A stretch of DNA of 64,000 nt, taken from positions 288,490,205 through 288,554,204 of the forward strand of contig CM077665.1 in assembly GCA_039707655.1 (NCBI GenBank), read 5' to 3'. Source of the stretch: Elymus sibiricus (lineage: Eukaryota; Streptophyta; Magnoliopsida; Poales; Poaceae). A model generated the notes under the pieces. The model searched no databases. It was given only the letters and a program-made list of their open reading frames with translations, and was not told where the DNA came from. A program made the translations under genes and the position numbers. Below are positions 44,201-56,624 of the stretch, one piece after another; position 1 is the stretch's first letter; each line of letters opens with the position of its first letter.

Positions 44201-46295
44201 GAAATTAACATATGGGGTCATTTCGGAAATGCTATATGTTGTTTCCGGCCTCATTTAAACTTGCCTATATGTGTAGTTTACTTATGCTTCACCTCTTGAC
44301 AAGTTTAACAACATTTACTATTGTCGTGTACCTAAACGAGAGTGAACTAAATATTCGAATGTGGAGTTTCGTCAATATGCAACTCGTTGCATATTGAGCT
44401 TCACTTAATGTGTAGAAGTTGATTGTTGTGCTTGTCATGTCATGCATAACATGCATCATATTTGAAGTGCATCATGTCATGCATATGTTGTGATGTTGAT
44501 CATGTCTTGATTGTTGTTTTCGGATTGCTTCTTCTCGATAGAGATCCGAAAGCATTCGGAGTGTGAGGATTCGTTCGACTACGTTGGTTCGTCTTCTTCA
44601 TGGACTCGATCTTGTTCCAAGCGGGATCTCAGGCAAGATAAACATTTCCCTGGATACCATTACTATCATTGCCATGCTAGTTGTCTCATTTCTATCGCTG
44701 TCTCGCTACCTACCACCTGTTTGTCAAGCCTCCTAAAATGCCATGATAAGCCTCTAACCCCTCCACATCCCAGCAAACCTTTGTTTGGCTATGTTACCGC
44801 TTGCTCAGCCTTCTTATAGCGTTGCTAGTTGCAGGTGCAAGCTCTTTCCATGTGCACCATGGATATTTTTGATATATCACAATATTATTGCTATTTAATT
44901 TAAAGCACATATATACTTGGTAAAGGGTGGAAGGCTTGGCCTTTTGCTCGGTGTTTTGTTCCACTCTTGCCGCCCTAGTTACTTGTGTCCCGGTGCTATG
45001 TTCCATAATTTGCGCTCCTAACATGCTCGGGGTTGTTACTGGGACCCCCTTGACTTTTGTTTTAGGATAAAGCTTGTCTGGCAAGGCCCAACATTGGTAC
45101 TAAATTTGCCTAATAACTAATAAAATTGCATAGGGACTTTCCGGACCCCGTGGATAATTAATCAACAACCCGGGCCAGTGCTCCTCATGAGCGTTGGTCC
45201 AACCCAGAGCAGCTTATTAACGCTACCCGGGGCAACTCGGTATTTGGCGTGGTAACCATTGCTCATCCGTCATGTCCTGAGAACGAGATACGCGGCTCCT
45301 ATCGGGATCGTCAACACGCCGGGCGGCCTTGCTGGACTTGTTTTACCTTTCTCGAACGTCTTGTGCGAGGAATTCCGAGAATACTTTGGGCTATCTCGAG
45401 GTTGCAGTTTTCCAATGGAATTGCCTATGAAGATCACGAGATTCATGGTCGAGGTTAATTCCCGCGGCGTGTGGTTAGTTTGTGATGGATGAGTTGGAGC
45501 ACCCCTGCAGGGTTAAATCTTTCGGAAAGCCGTGCCCGCGGTTATGTGGCAATTTGGAAACTTTGTTTAACACCCGATCATAGCAAACTTGAAGTAAAAT
45601 CAAATAAAATACACCAACCGTGTGCATAACCGTGACTGTCTTTTCTCATGAATTTCTGATCCAAGAGAGAACATGGTGGGGTTATGTTTGACCATAAGTA
45701 GGTGTTCAGGATCACTTAGTGATCATCATTACCTCACGTCCGTTTATGTGACGATCATCCCCCTTTATTCTTATACTCGTAAGTTAGGCACTCAAATAAA
45801 TGCTAAGTGCTGCTGCAGCCTCCCCACTTAACCATACCTCACCCATTAAGCTTTAATAGTCTTGATACCCCTGGAAATGAGATTGCTGAGTCCCCGTGGC
45901 TCACAGATTACTACAACAACAGTTGCAGGTACAGGTAACGCGATGATATGACGTGAGAGCGATGCTTTTTTTGATTTGGAGTTCTTCTTCTTCTTCTTCA
46001 TCGATCATAGGATGGGTTCCAGGCGGCAGCCTGGGATAGCAAGGATGGATGTCATTTTGTCGTTTGTTTTCGTCCGTAGTCGGACCCTTCTCCTCTGTAT
46101 GATGTTTGTATATGTTGTTGTATTGATGTGATATTGATGGAGCTTGTGGCGAGTGTAAGCCAATTCCATATACTCATCTCTTCTTTACATGTACTTGTAA
46201 TGATATCCATTCTTGCGAAAACGACGAGATGCGCTTCTATCCCTGTCGAGGCCCTCATGCCAAAATAAGGATAGGATCGCATCTTGGGCGTTACA
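41247..46295 (+). repeat. LARD1 5' LTR (5049 bases)
   Basis: TGTAACAGCCCGAGACC...TTGGGCGTTACA. A GC-rich island at about 41880-42610 follows a TATATATGG-like sequence near 41826. The rest is AT-rich. A CTT microsatellite is at about 45983-46001. Confidence 0.94.
41781..42701 (+). other. 306-codon open frame in the GC island of LARD1 5' LTR, coding unproven
   Basis: ATG 41781 to stop 42701. The product is mostly proline, alanine and arginine with no domain I recognise. The 3' LTR copy is open with good identity from 49670 to 50314 and then shifts frame. GC-rich composition makes long open frames likely by chance, so this is recorded as sequence structure and not as a gene. Confidence 0.2.
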
Positions 46296-46298
46296 AGT

Positions 46299-46311
46299 TG
46301 GTATCAGAGCC
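46299..46311 (+). promoter_or_regulatory. LARD1 primer binding site, tRNA-Met type
   Basis: TGGTATCAGAGCC three bases after the 5' LTR. Confidence 0.94.
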
Positions 46312-49207
46312 TGTACCGACCTAGGAGCCCCCTTGATTGATCGAACTTGGCCGAGTCGAGTCTAGTAAAAACTATTTTGAGTCTAGTTATATCAGAGAGT
46401 AGGATTCTTTTTACTCCTCTTCTATGCTCTAGTGAGGAATTACGACTTAGGAATTTTGATTCTACTCCTCTTCTTGCTCAAAATTTTTTAGGATCACGCT
46501 GGTATTTCGGAAACTATATGATGCCGATGTGAAAGAATTCTGTCTTGGTGCCTCCTGTTATCGAGGAGTAGACCTACGAGGGATTTTTGCACATCGTTAT
46601 CATTCAGTTTCCTTAGTATCTCAGGACGGACGATGTACAAAATTGCTTCAATACTAGTAGTGGCGAGAGGAGTCCGGCATCCCCAGTACTGGTGGAGAGA
46701 GTTTGGATGTACTGCCATACTTAGTATCGTTGTGATTACGAGTGTATGAGGTAGACGAGTTTGCGGAGTTTCTTGGATTATGGTGTGGAAGGTTGCGGGT
46801 GTAGTTGTAGCTGATTACCTTGGGTACGTTCCTGGATCCGCAACCCGAATCGCATAAACAAGAAAGACTTCGAAAGTTCTTATGTGGGAATTCAAGTAGT
46901 TACCTAGGATTATCCTTCCAACGAATGCATAATGGGTTATGTATTTGTTTTCGTCTTAATTCTCAAGCCTCACCCTTTGTGTTGTTTTGGAGTATGGTAA
47001 TTCGAGTTGCTTCGATGTCAAGTGGTGAATTCATATCTTTCCTAACCGGTGTGCTTCTCTTCAAGATAATTCATTCCTCTCCAATATTTGCAAGATCAAT
47101 CCCCATATTTCTTCCCTGAGTTCGTGTCATCTGTCTCGAGTTTTCTTTGTTTTTCCCACCCTCCCGCCCTTTTTCTTCAATGATTAAATTGTCATCCAAA
47201 TGCCTTTCTTTTCATTATCGCTTCCGTTATCTTTTCTTCGATGAGGATCCGGTGGTTCATGTAAAGATGCTCAAGTGGTCAAGTTCATCATTTCTTAGTC
47301 GCCATCTTGGTTTTTCTTTTCCGATAGATTCAATTCAAGCTTTCGGTGCTCATCATATCCTTTTCATTCTCTAAATGAGTGCTGAAGATATCTCAGAAGT
47401 TTCGTGATTTCATTCAAGTTTCTTTCAATTGTTTTAAGATTCTCACATCATCAAGTTTTCATTTGTACCGGTGCAATATCTCTTCCTAAGCAATTGCTTC
47501 AACGGTGGTTTCTGTTGAGTGGGCCATATCCCACAGGTTTTTCCCTAGGATCTTACCTGGCTCTTCTAATCTATCCGGAGATGTCCTCAAGTTCTTTTCA
47601 ATAAGACGTAAGAACGAATTTCATCAGTCATATTCCTTCCCGAAGATAGCTTCTAAATCATTTTCATCATTGGCTCAACCTTTCCGTATTCATTCTTCCG
47701 GAGTGTCTCAGTAATTCTTGGTGGTATTTCTCGTCATCATTCACATCATTGATGACCTAAGGAGAGTTTTCTCTTAAATCTTGTCCATTCTCTTGAAGAT
47801 TCATGGTTTAAGCTTGTTTCTATCCTATCTAATTGTTTTCGATCCTGAGTAATTCTTTTCATATCTATCCGGAGCATTTCAGAGTTGTTTTCATTTCTCG
47901 ATCCTCCGAAGGCCATCATTTCAGAAGATTTCTTCGTTCTCAGCTTTCAGCTTTCATTCTCAAATTATTCTCAATTGTTGTCTCTTCGTTCGTATCTCAA
48001 TTGTTCCGGTGGTTCGTTCAAGACTTCTTCAAGCTTGTATATCTCTCTTCAATCTTCTCAAGAATAATAAGTAATATGCCAAATCCGTTGCTTGTAATCA
48101 ATTTAACTTGATGAAGGATAAGCATAACATAATTCTTATTCTTGTTTCAACAAGGTGATTTCAAGCATTCTTCCAGAGGTTGTTCATGATATCAAATTTT
48201 CCATTCTAGTTGCTTATCTTTTCTTTTCCGGAGTTCCAAGTTTCTCAAGTATCTCTTCGCGAAGCTTCATCTAAATCTCTGCAAGACCTCAATCTTGTTC
48301 TTTTTGCATCCGTCAATTCTTTCTATCATCCTTTCGTTTCAGAGTTCTTTCCGGAGGTTCTTCATGGTGGTTCATCAAGATTTCTTTCATTTTGAAGTGT
48401 TCTTCAAGATTTTCTTGGAGGTCCTCAAGTATTCTTATCTTGCATTTCAATGTGCAATTCTTCCCTCCTTATCTTTTGAGATGGTACTACAGCATTCTTG
48501 TTTCATGAGGAGTCTCGAAGAGAATTTGTCAAGAATGAGATATCTAAACCCATCTTTTCTTTGTTGGAGTTATCTTGGCATGGATTTCACCTAAGATTTT
48601 CCTAAGGATTGTTGCTATCATAGTGCTCATCAATGATCCAAGTTCTCAATGTATCCTCTTGGTGTAAGAGATTATGCATATCTTGTTGCTCCCAATCTAT
48701 CAATTATTTCCCATTGTGGCCGGTTGTCTCCTCATAATTTTGAGATGTTTTCCATAAGCCCACAACAAGCATATTCTTTCGTTGTTGATTTTCCAACAAC
48801 TCCATTCAATCCTTCTTTGTAAAGAGCCTTTCAATTCATTTGTGGTAGAAGTTGTCATTTTCTTCTCCGTTCTTTCCTTCTAATGATCTAGCTTCTATTC
48901 GTTTGTTCAGGAGGCATTGTGATGTTGCTCTATTCATCCCATCATCTCGGTTTATCAAGCTCATGTTCTTCTTTGCTTATCCTTAACCGGAGTGTTGTGC
49001 CCTGTTGTCAAGTTCTTTCCATCTTATCAACTATCGCCTCTCTATCCTATCGAAGTGCTGCCGAAATTTCTTTTGAATTCTTGCTTGTTTCTCATGTAAT
49101 TCTTCATCTCTTTCCAACCTTCATGGTTCATTGGTTTCACTCATTTGTCAAAGAAGCAACTAAATTTTACCTCTTCCTTTCTTCTTCCTCTACCCCTTCT
49201 CAGACTT

Positions 49208-49226
49208 AGATCTCGGGTCGAGATCT
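49208..49226 (+). other. Inverted repeat beside LARD1 PPT
   Basis: AGATCTCG-GGT-CGAGATCT, perfect 8-base stem, five bases before the PPT, as in LARD2 (10859-10877). Confidence 0.8.
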
Positions 49227-49231
49227 CTTGT

Positions 49232-49244
49232 AAGTGGAGGAGAG
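49232..49244 (+). promoter_or_regulatory. LARD1 polypurine tract
   Basis: AAGTGGAGGAGAG, one base before the 3' LTR. Confidence 0.85.
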
Positions 49245-49245
49245 T

Positions 49246-52200
49246 TGTAACAGCCCAAGACTGACGCTCCAGAAGATTCCCGTTTTATTCCATTGTCGTC
49301 GTGTGATTCGTTTGGTTGTCGCATTCATCATCGCATCATTTGCATCATCTGCATTGCATCAGCACTCCGTTGCCATCATATTTCAAAACTTTCATCCGAT
49401 CGTAGTTGCCGGTTCCCTCCGTTCGTGTCGATGACCGTTTCGAGACCAACCACACACGCACGTGCTCGCGACACCGTTTTAAAAAAATGTTTTAAAGGTG
49501 CGCGAAAAATATTCTTGGATTGGGTCGAAAGTTGGCGTGCGGTCTTGTTATATTGTAGGTAGACCGCTTGCCAAATTTCGTCGCAATCGGAGGTCGTTTG
49601 ATACCCGAACGGTCGACCGTAGCGGCACCGTCATCAGTTTATTATCGGACGTTTTTGGTGTTTTAAAACTTGTCACGGGCTGCCATCCATTCCCTCTCAT
49701 CCCCACCAAGCCCCTCTGCACAGCCCATCGCAGCCCACCGCAGCCCACCTAAACCTTCTCCGCGACCAAAGCCATCCGATTGCGATCGAATGGCTCGAAC
49801 CGCCCCAAAAGCCTCAAACCCTAGCCAAAACTGCTATGTATGGACGTTCCCCACGTCCAAAAATGGAATCCCTAGCCTCCACGAACCTCTAGCCCCTCCT
49901 CCTCGGATCCGCCGCCGCCAGCCCCAGCCCGCCACTTGGTGCCGCCCAAAAGGCCGGCCGCCGCCGCAGCCGCCCCCTGTGGCCAACAGGAGGCTGCCAC
50001 GTGGCCTCCGCGTCAGCGCCGCCGCGCCCTGCCTAGCTCCCACCACCGCGGCCCGCCCGAGTCCGCATCCGGCCCGCTCCGGGCCGAACCGGGCCCGAGC
50101 GCGCCCGCCGCCGTCCGCGCACCAGCCCCCGGGAGCTACCCCGAACCCTAGCGCCGCCCGAGCCCCGGCCTCGCCGGCGCGCCCCTCCGCCGGCCAGCCC
50201 TCGCCGCCAGATCCACCCGCCGCCCGCGCCGCGCCGCCTCACCGCCACGCGCCCCTCACCGGCCTGCGTCAGCCCCGCTGCCGCCGCATCGCACAGCCGC
50301 CGCGCCGGCCGTAGCTGCCCGTCGTCGAGCTCGCGCCGCCGCCTCGATCTGCCTCCATGGCCCCCCGCCGCCCCGTGGAGCTCCGCCGGTTGCCTCCCCA
50401 CCGTCGCCCGCGTCGGATCCGGCGAGGCCCAGCCGGAGAGGAGTCGCCGGAGCTTCGGATCCGCCGTGCCCCAGCTCGCCGGAGTCGCCCCCGTCGCCGG
50501 AGCCACCGTGGCCAGATCTGGACGGGCTCGTCCCAGATCGACCAGGTTCGCCGAACCAAACGCCCGGATCCGCCCGTCCCAGATCCCCTCGTCCCGTTTC
50601 CTGCAGGGTATAATTTTGGCTAAGTCATTTTTCTGTGCTTGCAATTTGTTCATCATGCCATATAGAACTGCTGGTAGTTTTTAAACCGTGCGTCGGATGG
50701 AGATGAATTATATATGTAAATTGATCTACTCAACATGGTCTACATGATGATACCCTTTGTTTGTGCATTAGGTTCCATTTGCATGCCCATATCTCTGTTG
50801 CAAAAATGCATCATGTCGTTAGGTGCAAAACTGTTATTTTAATCAATGTTGCGCGGATGATTGCATCTCACCCGTAGGTCTTTTGTATATGGTGTCTTCA
50901 TCAGATATGCCCTATAATATGTCTACTTTGATGGCATGCCTCTGGTTGCTAGGTAGCACATCATTATCATGTTCATTTCTTGCTCTCAAGTTACTACAGC
51001 TTTAAAACTGAAATCTGTTAACGATGAGTTCTGTTTTGCGAGCATCATCTTAAGCAAACCGTGCATCCTATGGTATTTTGCCAATGGTATGAATTGAAGT
51101 GTGTCATGTCTAGTTGCTGTTGGTGTCCTTGCCATGCTCATAAGTGATTGTTATGCTACTGTTTTTGCCATGCCTACATGCCTAGTCAATACTGCAGTTT
51201 TGGGAGATAGTTAAATTTTCACTAAGTCTGAAACTGTTATTTTGTTGCCATGTTGCCATGTGATTTGCTATTGATCTAGGAGTCTTTTGTGATTGCCACC
51301 AAGGAGTCTTTTGTTAAGCATGTTGTTGCCCATCATGTTGTGCAAATAGTTTGTATGAATAGGTTTAGCATCATAATTAATTCTGTTGTCCAATATGTCA
51401 ATCTGTTAAAAACTGCTGCACATGTCTACTCTAATTTTCACTAAGTCTGGGAATCTGTTTTCTTCATAATGCCATGTTGTGATGATGCTAGCCACGTGTC
51501 TATGCATAATTAGACCTCGCCGCCATGGAATGATTTGTAGTGCATCATGTCTACTACCATGCTGTTAATTTTAATGCCATAATATGCCCTGCAGCATATA
51601 GTTTTGCTGCTGCCAATATGCCTCCAAGAAAATCTGCTATGCTAAAAACTGTGATTTTCACTAAGTCCTAATCTGCTATATTTTGTAGCCATGTTGTGAG
51701 CTTCCTACCATGTGATCCATGACTCTTTTGAGTGTGAAATGTGAAGATGAAATGAAGTGTGTGTTATATGCTACTGCCCCCTGCTTAGTTTGTGCATTTT
51801 AGAATCTTGTAGCTTGTTGTTTTCATGCGTGCAATATGCTATGTTGCTGTTTTTGACAGATTTGAACTAAAACTCGTATTGGTGATTGTGGTTGAACCGT
51901 AGCTCCGTTTTGGACATGCCATATATGAAACTTGCTTAGAATCTCATCTAGTTTCATCATATCTTGCTGCATTCATGTTTTGAAATGTTGTGGGTGTTGT
52001 TTTCTTGCATTTTGCATTCATTCCCTATCCATCTTGTGATTGTCGTATCTTTTAGGCCGTAGCTCCGTTGCAAATGTTCTTTATATGTAAATCGACTAGA
52101 ATGACGAGTAGAATTGCATTGTGCATTTTATTTCCCTGTTTATTAATATAAAACATGATTAGTTCAGATCTGGACCAATTTCGAAATTAACATACGGGGT

Positions 52201-53972
52201 CGTTTCGGAAATGCTATATGCTGTTTCCGGCCTCATTTAAACTTGCCTAGATGTGTTGTTTACTTATGCTTCACCTCTTGTCATGTTTAACAAAATTTCA
52301 GGCAAGATGAACATTTCCCTGGATACCATTACTATCATTGCCATGCTAGTTGTCTCGTTTCTATCGCTGTCTCGCTACCTACCACCTGTTTGTCAAGCCT
52401 CCTAAAATGCCATGATAAGCCTCTAACCCCTCCACATCCCAGCAAACCTTTGTTTGGCTATGTTACCGCTTGCTCGGCCTTCTTATAGTGTTCCTAGTTG
52501 CAGGTGCAAGCTCTTTCCATGTGCAACATGGATATTTTTGATATATCACAATATTATTGCTATTTAATTTAAAGCACATATATACTTGGTAATGGGTGGA
52601 AGGCTTGGCCTTTTGCTCGGTGTTTTGTTCCACTCTTGCCGCCCTAGTTACATGTGTACCGGTGTTATGTTCCATAATTTGCGCTCCTAACATGCTCGGG
52701 GTTGTTATGGGGACCCCCTTGACTTTCATTTTAGGATAAAGCTTGTCTGGCAAGCCCAACATTGGTACTAAATTTGCCTAATAACTAATGAAATTGGATA
52801 GGGACTTTCTGGACCCCGTGGATAATTATTCAACAACCCGGGCCAGTGCTCCTCAGGAGCTTTGGTCCAACCTAGAGCAGCTTATTAACGCTACCCGGAG
52901 CAACTCGGTGATTGGCGTGGTAACCATCGCTCATCCATCGTGTCCTGAGAACGAGATACGCGGCTCGTATCGGGATCGTCGACACGCCGGGCGGCCTTGC
53001 TGGACTTGTTTTACCTTTCTCGAACGTCTTGTGCGAGGAATTCCGAGAATACTTCGGGCTATCTCGAGGTTGCGGTTTTCTAGTGGAATTGCCTAGGAAG
53101 ATCACGAGATTCGTGGTCGAGGTTAATTCCCGCGGCGTGTGGTTCATCCGCGGGCGGCCTTGATGGATGAGTTGGAGCACCCTGCAGGGTTAAATCTTTC
53201 GGAAAGCCGTGCCCGCGGTTACGTGGCAACTTGTAAACTTTGTTTAACACCAGGTCATAGCAAACTTGAAGTAAACTCAAATAAAATACACCGACCGTGT
53301 GCTTAACCATGACTGTCTCTTCTCATGAATTTCTGATCCGAGAGAGAACACGGTGGGGTTATGTTTGACCGTAAGTAGGTGTTCAGGATCACTTAGTGAT
53401 CATCATTACCTCACGTCCGTTTAAGCGACGATCATCCCCCTTTATTCTTGTACTCGTAAGTTAGACACTCAAATAAATGCTTAGTGCTGTTGCAGCCTCA
53501 CCACTTAACCATACCTCACCCATTAAGCTTTAATAGTCTTGATACCCTTGGAAATGAGATTGTTGAGTCCTCGTGGCTCACATATTACTACAACAACAGT
53601 TGCAGGTACAGGTAACGCTATGATATGATGTGAGAGCGATGCTTTGTTTGATTTGGAGTTCTTCTTCTTCTTCTTCATCGATCATAGGATGGGTTCTAGG
53701 CGGTAGCCTGGGATAGCACGGCTGGATGTCATTTTATCGTTTGTTTTCGTCCGTAGTCGGACCCTGCTCTTCTGTATGATGTTTGGATATGTTGTTGTAT
53801 TGATGTGATATTGATGTAGCTTGTGGCGAGTGTAAGCCAATTCCATATACTCATCTCTTCTAAACATGTACTTGTAATGATATCCATTCTTGCGAAAACG
53901 ACGAGATGCGCTTCTATCCCTGTCGAGGCCCTCGTGCCAAAATAAGGATAGGATCGCATCTTGGGCGTTACA
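49246..53972 (+). repeat. LARD1 3' LTR (4727 bases)
   Basis: Same ends as the 5' LTR; GC-rich island at about 49890-50600; deletion of about 325 bases near 52300. Confidence 0.94.
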
Positions 53973-53977
53973 ATAAT
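53973..53977. repeat. Target site duplication of LARD1, right copy (ATAAT)
   Basis: Exact match to 41242-41246. Confidence 0.95.
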
Positions 53978-53991
53978 ATTTTGATTGATTC

Positions 53992-54235
53992 ACCCTGTAG
54001 CCCCCAAGGGCCGGCTCATCTTCTTGAGATTAGTCGGGTCTTGATAATTTGAATAACTTCGACCTATAGCCCCCTAGGGCCGGCTCATCTTCTTGAGATG
54101 AGTCGGGTCTTGATAAGTTGAATAACTTCGACCTGTAGCCCCCAAGGGACGGCTCATCTTCTTGAGATGAGTCAGGTCTTGATAATCTTTAATATCGAAA
54201 GAACTGATATACATTAGCCCCCAAGTGCCAAATAT
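53992..54235 (-). repeat. Element B tandem repeat with PPT-like units
   Basis: Units of about 70 bases, TGTAGCCCCCAAGGGCCGGCTCATC then TCTTGAGATGAGTCGGGTCTTGATAA, at about 53996, 54066, 54136 and a partial at 54210. One more relic is before LARD1 at about 41195. On the B strand each contains CTTGGGGGCTACA, as in element A. Confidence 0.82.
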
Positions 54236-54286
54236 ATTGCTTGCAATTTTCTTGGGACTTGTTATAAATTTTGTTTACTACGCGAG

Positions 54287-55126
54287 ATGATTTGAAGACG
54301 GTCGAATCAAATATATTCGGCTTAAAAAAAGACCTGGAAAATGGGCAAACCGCCCAAGCAGAGATTGAAGAAAAACTTCGACTCTCATTAGTTGAACTGG
54401 AAGATGCCAAGGCAGGCTTTTTAAAGGAGAAAAAAATCCTTTGAAGCTGAAAAGGCGACTCGGCAGAAGGACAGCTGAAGCCCATCACCGAGGAGCTGTC
54501 CGTGTTAAAACGGCACATTGCCCAGATGACCCGCGCTGTTTTTGGTAAGTATATATGACTTTTCGTCTTCTTGAGATACTAATATAAATCACTTGGCGAC
54601 TCATGTATTGATGCTATTTCGCAGGCCCCTGGACTAGCAACCTTCATGATAATAGCCTGCTGATGCTCAAGGTTGTTTATTCACTGACAGAGCAACTCTA
54701 TGCTGGGACTCACCTTGCAATCAAGGCAGTGATGGGGGATAAGCAGCCTTTAAAGCTCATCAAAAACGTGTCGGAATGCCTTTCCACCATTCCACAGCAA
54801 AATCTAGAGCTAAAAAGGTCAGCCGCCCGAGCCGGCGTGACATATTCAATGATAGGCGTAAGCACATCTTCGCCCCTGAAGTTCATCCGTCTCCTATCTT
54901 TGACGACGAGGCCGTATTCCAAGCCTTATCCCACTGTAACTGGGACGTGGATAATCTCCAGATTCAAGAACCAGAAGACCCAGAGGCGTCTCATGCGCAA
55001 AATTAGTCCGCAATTGACCCAGATGACATGGTTGGCATGTTGGTTGAATGATGATGTGAACTTCTCAATCGCCACCCTGTCGGCTCAAGCCCCCAAGTAT
55101 TGGTTAAAACAATTTGTGGCTCCTTG
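54287..55126 (+). pseudogene. Element B aORF, C-terminal exons
   Basis: Exon 54287-54544 encodes a charged coiled coil (DDLKTVES..., then EKLRLSLVELEDAK) with a frameshift and stop near 54440-54480, and ends at a G|GTAAGT donor (54545). The next exon starts after TTTCGCAG at 54625 and is open to TGA 55124-55126 (AVMGDKQPLKLIKN, then RSAARAGVTYS). That region resembles the C-terminal helix-rich domain often seen in grass aORF proteins. A second frame from about 54776 is acidic and may be the true one after a frameshift. Function unknown. Confidence 0.68.
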
Positions 55127-56600
55127 AGCCTGTAATAGGGGTAACTTTCTGAAAAACTGTTGTGTCGTGCGATCGTGCACATTTACGCCTATGTTGGTGC
55201 AAAATATTTATACTCCGGGGCTTGATATCATTTCGATGTTTTGCCATTTTGTCGTTTGCATATGATTTTTATTGACGAATGTTTTTGGCAAGGAAGAGCT
55301 GAGCAAAATAAGCTGGCAAAGGGTCTTGATCTTCTAGACTTAGACAGTCTATTTCTCCTTCAACAATGTTGAAGTTTATATGATTTGTCAACTGTTCACC
55401 ATGTCAACTTAATTATTCAACCCGACTTCTCAAGTATGAGTAATAACTTTAAACCTGAAACTTGCTGTAATAAACAAAGCAAAATAAGGTAATCTTGATA
55501 AGCCGGCTCGATGAGACTCGGCAAAAAGAAACTGGTGTTCAAAGCTCAAAGTCCTTTTGGATTACCCCAATAATATAATTTTATGCTGGTCATGCAGCTG
55601 ATAACCCGGGTGTTTCATGTATGAACCGATAATGAGAACAGGGCATGCCCGAAATATTTTATGTGGTGATAACATAATGTTTATGATAGTACATAGTACC
55701 GTTAGAAATTGGCTTTCGAAGCTCCGAAATATAAAGCGGCTCTTTGAAGCCGGTTTTGAAGGTCTTGACCACGCAATCCTGGTTATCATAAACTGCGATG
55801 CTGATCGACCCAAGGGTTTTATATGTCTTCATAAATGTCGTATGATATATTTTGATTTGAATATCAGTTTTTCGCACAGGTATGACCATGCTAGCATGAT
55901 GATGATGCGTATGATGTAATGATGTAGTGCAAATAACATATGCGCATGGTATCAAAGTAATTTTCAGCCTTTGAGCCTCGACAGGAAATGACCGGCTTTC
56001 GAGGCTCGAGTCTGGCTTCAATGAAGCGGGTATGATAACCCATGGTTTATCCTAGCTCTTTGTATGTCGGCTCTCTCATGACTCAAGCCGGTGTTTTAAC
56101 CTTGATAAGTTCAGGGTCCAAAGAGGATTGACTTTTTAAGAGTACACGGGGTCATCTGATCGGAGTCGCATCAAGCATACAGGCAGGTTTAACCATATAT
56201 GGCGTTTATTTTTGTCGAGTCAAGAGGGTGAGAAAGCTAAGCTCGATGAGCTGGAAGCCCCCAAATGCCCAAAATATTGTGGCGTTATTTTGCCGGGTCA
56301 CAAGGGTGAGAAAGCTAAACTCGATGAGTTGGAAGCCCCCAAGTGCCTATTGTTTCGAAAAATAAAGACTCGACCTCAATTTGTTGGCTGAAATGGCTAA
56401 AAACGACGACTTTATTTATACTCGAAACATAAAGAAGTATACACAGAATTTGCAAGGGGGATGAAATTGCAAAAAGGGAGCCGACAGCTCTAGGTATAAT
56501 AAGGCCACATGTGTTCTAGGGCTGGCTTGTTTCCTTCTTGGAGGTATATAATTCTTTTCTTGTAAAACCTTCCAGAGCATAAACTTTGTTCAGGTATTCA
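55127..56600 (-). other. Element B non-coding region between aORF and gag
   Basis: No pol domain is found where pol should lie. It holds GGCTTTCGAGGC-type fragments, GATGATGATG runs at about 55890, an AGGGTCCAAAGAGGATTGAC relic of array-like sequence (56100-56160), and the two-unit repeat at 56220-56350. Pol loss here parallels C and D. Confidence 0.55.
56220..56350 (-). repeat. Element B ~68-base tandem repeat, two units
   Basis: AGGGTGAGAAAGCTAA-CTCGATGAG-TGGAAGCCCCCAA twice; related to element A at 17322 and 17436. Confidence 0.8.
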
Positions 56601-56624
56601 GGTACTAATGATACTGACCATTAT

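Larger units (their letters stand above)
46296..49245 (+). other. LARD1 internal domain, non-coding
   Basis: Pyrimidine-rich on the sense strand (many TTC/CTT/TCAAG runs), with only short unrelated ORFs. Collinear in reverse with 10840-13849 of LARD2. LARD cores are reported to be conserved without coding, probably as packaged structured RNA; the conservation here fits that. Confidence 0.87.
41247..53972 (+). mobile_element. LARD1: complete Sukkula/Erika-like large retrotransposon derivative (12.7 kb)
   Basis: LTRs at 41247-46295 (5049 bases) and 49246-53972 (4727 bases) flank a 2950-base non-coding core with a tRNA-Met-type PBS and a PPT. The target duplication ATAAT is perfect. The shorter 3' LTR is explained mainly by one deletion of about 325 bases at about 52300, relative to about 44310-44636. 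No gag or pol. It lies in an intron of the B aORF and shares family with LARD2. Confidence 0.95.

Noticed and set aside
54663..55127. Intact single-exon gene at 54663-55127
   Set aside because: Upstream splice acceptor at 54624, homology to aORF C-termini and continuity with the exons at 54287 and 41155 show it is the last visible exon of the decayed B aORF.
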